Source of the DNA: Pseudomonadota bacterium
GTDB lineage: Bacteria; Desulfobacterota; Desulfobulbia; Desulfobulbales; SURF-16
Length of the DNA stretch: 64,000 nucleotides
Assembly: GCA_018822545.1 (NCBI GenBank)
Contig: JAHJKA010000060.1
Coordinates: 1-64,000 of the forward strand
Reading direction: 5' to 3'
Positions 60,650 to 64,000 of this stretch are shown here, piece by piece. The first letter of the stretch is position 1. Each line of letters starts with the position of its first letter. The notes beneath the pieces were generated by a model that saw nothing but the letters and a program-made list of their open reading frames with translations, did not search any database and was not told where the DNA came from. The position numbers were made by a program, and so were the translations under genes.

Positions 60650-61957
60650 ATGTTGATGGATTGCATATCAAATGAAAAAGCGGAGCTCACCCTGGATGGG
60701 AAAACCTATCTACTTCCCATCGTCGTAGGCACTATGGGTGAAAAGGCCATCGATATCCGCTCTTTGCGGGCTGAAACAGGCTACATCACTATTGATTCCG
60801 GCTATATGAATACCGGTTCTTGTTCCAGTCAAATCACCTTCCTTGATGGTGAGAAGGGTATTTTAAATTACCGCGGTTATGCCATTGATGACCTTGCCGA
60901 CAATTGTTCCTTTGTCGAGGTTGCCTACCTCTTGTTGCACGGTAGCCTTCCCACCCGCGAGGATCTTCGTAAATTCAGTGTTTTGCTGAACTGCTACTCC
61001 CTTATTCATGAGGATATGGTCCATTTCTTTGACCATTTTCCGCCCAATGCTGCACCTATGACCATTCTTTCCTCCATGGTCAACTCGCTCTCCACCTTTT
61101 ATCCGGAGATGAATGAGAACCCCCTTGAGGATATCGATAATATGTCGGCCCGCCTTATTTCCAAGGTGCGTACCATTGCCGCCTTTAGTTATCGCAAGAG
61201 TCTTGGAGCACCTTTGGTCATGCCTCGCCATGATTACAGCTATTGCGCCAATTTTCTCAATATGATGTTTGACTCGCCAGTCAATCCTTATGTAGTGGAT
61301 GACGATGTTGTGGCGGCCTTAAATAAGCTGCTCATTCTCCATGCCGATCATGAGCAGAATTGCTCCACCTCCACGGTACGTTTGGTGGGAAGTGCTCGGG
61401 TGAATCTCTATGCCTCTATTTCTGCCGGCATTAATGCCCTGTGGGGTCCCTTGCATGGCGGCGCCAATCAGGCGGTCATTGAGATGCTGGAGAAAATTCA
61501 TACAAGCGGCGACGATTTCAAAAAATATATTGATAAGGCCAAGGATCGCAACGATCCCTTCCGGCTCGTTGGTTTTGGTCACAGGGTGTATAAGAGTCAT
61601 GATCCCCGGGCCCGGATTATTAAAGAGGCATGCGATCAGGTCCTGGGAGCCTTGGGTATTAGCAATGATCCCTTGCTGGCCATTGCCAAAGAGTTAGAGG
61701 CGGTGGCGTTGAAGGATGAATATTTTATTGAACGTAATCTCTATCCAAATGTTGATTTCTATTCCGGGATTATCTATCGGGCCCTTGGTATTCCACAGAA
61801 TATGTTCACCGTCATGTTTGCCCTTGGACGTCTTCCCGGTTGGATTTCTCATTGGACGGAGATGTGGGGTGATCCCAACTGGCGCATAGGTCGGCCACGC
61901 CAGATTTATGTTGGTCCAAAAAGCCGCGAGTTTGTCAAAATAGATGATCGGAAGTAG
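60650..61957 (+). CDS. gltA: Citrate synthase
   Basis: This 435-residue hexameric-type citrate synthase condenses acetyl-CoA and oxaloacetate. Active-site stretches are HADHEQNCSTSTVRLVGSA, GPLHGGANQAVIEML, GFGHRVYKSHDPRARI and the Asp in NVDFYSGIIYRALG, then GWISHWTEMW and RPRQIYVG. GAGG lies 7 bases before ATG 60650. A terminator follows at 61981. It is a single gene. In a sulfate reducer it may serve the oxidative cycle or glutamate synthesis. Confidence 0.96.
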   Translation: MLMDCISNEKAELTLDGKTYLLPIVVGTMGEKAIDIRSLRAETGYITIDSGYMNTGSCSSQITFLDGEKGILNYRGYAIDDLADNCSFVEVAYLLLHGSLPTREDLRKFSVLLNCYSLIHEDMVHFFDHFPPNAAPMTILSSMVNSLSTFYPEMNENPLEDIDNMSARLISKVRTIAAFSYRKSLGAPLVMPRHDYSYCANFLNMMFDSPVNPYVVDDDVVAALNKLLILHADHEQNCSTSTVRLVGSARVNLYASISAGINALWGPLHGGANQAVIEMLEKIHTSGDDFKKYIDKAKDRNDPFRLVGFGHRVYKSHDPRARIIKEACDQVLGALGISNDPLLAIAKELEAVALKDEYFIERNLYPNVDFYSGIIYRALGIPQNMFTVMFALGRLPGWISHWTEMWGDPNWRIGRPRQIYVGPKSREFVKIDDRK

Positions 61958-61980
61958 TTTTTTGGAAAATATTTCCCCTC

Positions 61981-62018
61981 AAAAAATCCCTGGCCGTTTG
62001 GCCGGGGATTTTTTTTTG
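61981..62018 (+). terminator. Intrinsic terminator of gltA
   Basis: An A run and TCCCTGGCC (61987-61995) pairs with GGCCGGGGA (62000-62008) across GTTT, followed by nine T. Confidence 0.92.
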
Positions 62019-62122
62019 GTTTTTTTTCAAGTTTGTGTTCAGTTAGTCGATAAGTATGGTGAAAAAGAAAAACTGTACCCTTTGTAATTTGTATTTATTC
62101 ATGATGTTTGTGGGGTCTCATT

Positions 62123-63046
62123 ATGGTTGGCGTTATTGGTAACCAGTCTGCCTCTCCTGTCTCTTTGTCGCGGCCGCAGGTACTTCCTGGCGGCGGCTCA
62201 CAAGGAAATCACAAAGAGGCAGGCAATGCAGGTCTTGCTGTTGATACTTACAGTGGCAATAGTGAGGCCTGGCGTAATAGGGCGACCTCAGCTGCGCGCG
62301 GTCAAGTCGCCTGTCGCTGCGGCAATTGTCCCGCCTGTGCGACACAGGCATACGCCTCCCAGGCAGGACTAGATTCGGCAATTGTGGAGCAGGAGGATTC
62401 CGAGCAATCCGCTCCAGTTCTGGGGCAAGATGGTCCGGAGCAAGAACAAGGAATGGTTGCCTCATCTGACCCGAAAGGGGTGGATGGTGAAGTGTTGACT
62501 CCGGAGGAGCAAGCTCGAGTGGTTGAGTTGAAAAAGATCGATCAGGACGTTCGTGCCCATGAGCAGGCCCATATGGCCGCCGCTGGCGGCTTGGTGCGGC
62601 AGGGCGTCTCCTTGTCCTATGAAAAAGGGCCTGATGGTCGGCGCTACGCAGTGGGTGGAGAGGTGTCTATTGATACCTCTAAGGAGGCCGACCCCTCAGC
62701 CACCATTGCCAAGATGAGAACCGTGCGGGCCGCCGCTCTGGCCCCTGCGGAGCCGTCAGCGCAGGATCGCCGGGTTGCTGCTGCGGCCACGGTCAAGATG
62801 ACCAACGCCATGAGTGAACTGAGGTTGGCAAAATCTGAAGCGGAAAACGCCGGGAATGTGGTTGGCCAGGCCGTCGAGAAAATCGGTAGCCGCACCGATG
62901 GGGGTAAGAGTTCGCAAGATGAGACCTCTGTTGAGCCAGCAGAGGCTCTTTCGATGGATGTCTCCCCTCGGCGCAGTTGGGGCGTTCAGCAGTATTATGC
63001 GGCAAGCACCGGAGTCCAGTCAGCGCAGGCAACGGTGTCCGCCTGA
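62123..63046 (+). CDS. SprA-like putative metalloprotease domain protein
   Basis: A 307-residue protein. The first 120 residues are low-complexity with a Cys cluster (VACRCGNCPACATQ). From about 125, LTPEEQARVVELKKIDQDVR leads into AHEQAHMAAAGG, a HExxH zinc-type motif, then SYEKGPDGRRYAVGGEVSID, the pattern of the SprA-related (PF12118) family. The C-terminal part is Ala/Ser-rich. There is no signal peptide. Protease activity is assumed from the motif only. ATG 62123 was chosen over 62108 because GGGG lies upstream. Confidence 0.78.
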   Translation: MVGVIGNQSASPVSLSRPQVLPGGGSQGNHKEAGNAGLAVDTYSGNSEAWRNRATSAARGQVACRCGNCPACATQAYASQAGLDSAIVEQEDSEQSAPVLGQDGPEQEQGMVASSDPKGVDGEVLTPEEQARVVELKKIDQDVRAHEQAHMAAAGGLVRQGVSLSYEKGPDGRRYAVGGEVSIDTSKEADPSATIAKMRTVRAAALAPAEPSAQDRRVAAAATVKMTNAMSELRLAKSEAENAGNVVGQAVEKIGSRTDGGKSSQDETSVEPAEALSMDVSPRRSWGVQQYYAASTGVQSAQATVSA

Positions 63047-63085
63047 TGGGCAGCGCTTCTTGTGTGCCCCTTGAGGCATCGGGCG

Positions 63086-63292
63086 CTAAAGACAGCCGCA
63101 CATCATCTTGTAATTTTCGCATTCTCTCTGGTTGACAAAGGGACACGGCGCCCTGCGAAACCAATGTCTTTTAGGGCACCAGTAACGATCCCTAAAGGGT
63201 TCGTTACAACCTGAAAGGGTAAGCTGTTTTCGAGTTTTCTCCCCCTTCCTTACGATGCCTTCTTCGAGGGTAAATCTCCACACTTTTCCCAT
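63086..63292 (-). CDS. Small Cys-rich protein (68 aa)
   Basis: A 68-residue basic protein with six Cys (SGCNEPF, WCPKRHW, APCPFVNQRECENYKMMCGC). Ending on Cys-Gly-Cys-Leu, it could bind a metal or an Fe-S cluster. AGGGAGAG precedes ATG 63292 at good distance, the main evidence for it. I know no family. It converges with the SprA-like gene, 39 bases apart. Confidence 0.55.
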   Translation of the reverse strand: MGKVWRFTLEEGIVRKGEKTRKQLTLSGCNEPFRDRYWCPKRHWFRRAPCPFVNQRECENYKMMCGCL

Positions 63293-63526
63293 GCAATCTC
63301 TCCCTGGAGTTGCTGCCATCACTCCTGCACACTTTTCTCATATGTATCCTATCGGAAAGTTATCGATGAAAGTTGAGGAGTTTATTGACGGATTGTGGGG
63401 GGCTGTGGTAGACAACTGAGTTTTACTGTTGACGGTAAGGGTGCTGTTATGCCTTGAAATCACGACCTTGTTCAACGGAATCCTGACTCGGATTCTTTAA
63501 CGCCTCTTTGGTGGAGTGTATAATTC

Positions 63527-64000
63527 ATGCGTACTGATATCGTTCATATTGGAGCGGGAGAGCTTACCTACGAAATCCGTAATATTGTCAATGTCGGCCA
63601 GAAACTTCAAGAGCTGGGCATGGAAACCCACTGGGAAAATATCGGTGATCCCGTGGCGAAAGGTGAGAAGATTCCCCTCTGGATGAAGGAGATTGTTGCA
63701 GATTTTGTCATGCAGGATGCCACCTACGGTTATTGTCCTACCCGCGGCATGTTGGCCACCAGACAGTTTATTGCCAAGCAGGTCAATGACCGCGGTCGTG
63801 TCCAGATTGGCCCTGATGATATTCTCTTTTTTAATGGTCTTGGTGACGCGATCAGTAAGATTTTTGGTTTCCTGCGCCGGACCGCCCGCGTTGTGGTGCC
63901 GACCCCAAGTTATACCACGCATTCTTCGGCAGAGGCCGCCCATGCCGGCGATAGGCCGGTTACCTATATTTTGGATCCGGATAATAACTGGTACCCCGAC
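63527..64000 (+). CDS. Aminotransferase class I/II, cut by window edge
   Basis: The frame is open from ATG 63527 to the window end (158 codons) with GGTGGAG upstream. MRTDIVHIGAGELTYEIRNI, WENIGDPVAKGEKIPLWMKE, DATYGYCPTRGMLATRQFIA, ILFFNGLGDAISKIFGFLRR and VVVPTPSYTTHSS match the N-terminal half of fold-type I PLP aminotransferases (GDP, Y-x-PTxG and GxxxA motifs). The catalytic Lys would lie beyond the window. The amino acid substrate cannot be judged. Confidence 0.88.
   Translation, partial: MRTDIVHIGAGELTYEIRNIVNVGQKLQELGMETHWENIGDPVAKGEKIPLWMKEIVADFVMQDATYGYCPTRGMLATRQFIAKQVNDRGRVQIGPDDILFFNGLGDAISKIFGFLRRTARVVVPTPSYTTHSSAEAAHAGDRPVTYILDPDNNWYPD

Overview
The window is about 64 kb of chromosomal, gene-dense bacterial DNA of roughly 50% G+C. 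It looks like a sulfate- or sulfur-reducing Desulfobacterota, most likely of the Desulfobulbales type. This is inferred from the mix of a DsrE-like protein, a small multihaem c-type cytochrome, a haem-binding Tll0287-like sensor, LPS (Kdo/Lpt) genes, roadblock/MglA signalling, and efp-epmA and cmoAB tRNA/translation genes. I see no phage, insertion sequence or CRISPR array. One tRNA gene (Arg, anticodon CCG) is present. The left edge cuts pyrG and the right edge cuts an aminotransferase gene.

Layout. 1-3.7 kb: pyrG, then kdsA-kdsC-lptC (Kdo synthesis and LPS transport). 3.9-5.5 kb (minus): amidohydrolase and AMP nucleosidase. 5.6-6.5 kb: a triple 55-bp tandem repeat leading into pyrF. 6.6-14 kb (minus): a small secreted protein, pgpA, larC, fmt-def-priA-galU. 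14.3-23.9 kb: tilS, a CheY-like regulator, tRNA-Arg, rtcB, a YiiX-like lipoprotein, DsrE-like protein, a small multihaem cytochrome, an HD-GYP protein, rnc and a radical SAM protein. 24-32.6 kb (minus): cmoB/cmoA, a small protein with a possible Fur box, an ICL/PEP-mutase family enzyme, yhbY, TraB-like protein, FadL, acyl-CoA synthetase and a Nudix hydrolase.

33.3-40.9 kb is the most unusual part. A sigma70-like promoter leads into six co-directional genes: roadblock (MglB-like) protein, MglA-like GTPase, a 540-residue protein with a CheW-like C-terminus and an internal duplication, a GspE/PilB-type ATPase with N-terminal TPR and MshEN regions, a receiver-DUF4388-roadblock protein, and a second roadblock-like protein. 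A very strong bidirectional terminator closes it. No pilin, secretin, CheA or receptor gene lies nearby. I read it as a polarity or surface-machine control module built around an orphan assembly ATPase. That function is inference. It is followed on the opposite strand by a histidine kinase, a haem-binding HAMP protein and a TPR protein, and then by a PilZ protein.

45-64 kb: nucleoside-recognition membrane protein, MltD-like transglycosylase, pepN, a MoaE-like protein behind a structured leader, efp-epmA (with a perfect terminator inside the first codons of epmA), a divergent family-4-type uracil-DNA glycosylase, a PLP decarboxylase, a rhomboid, hflK-hflC, a Cys-rich protein with thiE, gltA, a SprA-like putative protease, a small Cys-rich protein and the truncated aminotransferase.
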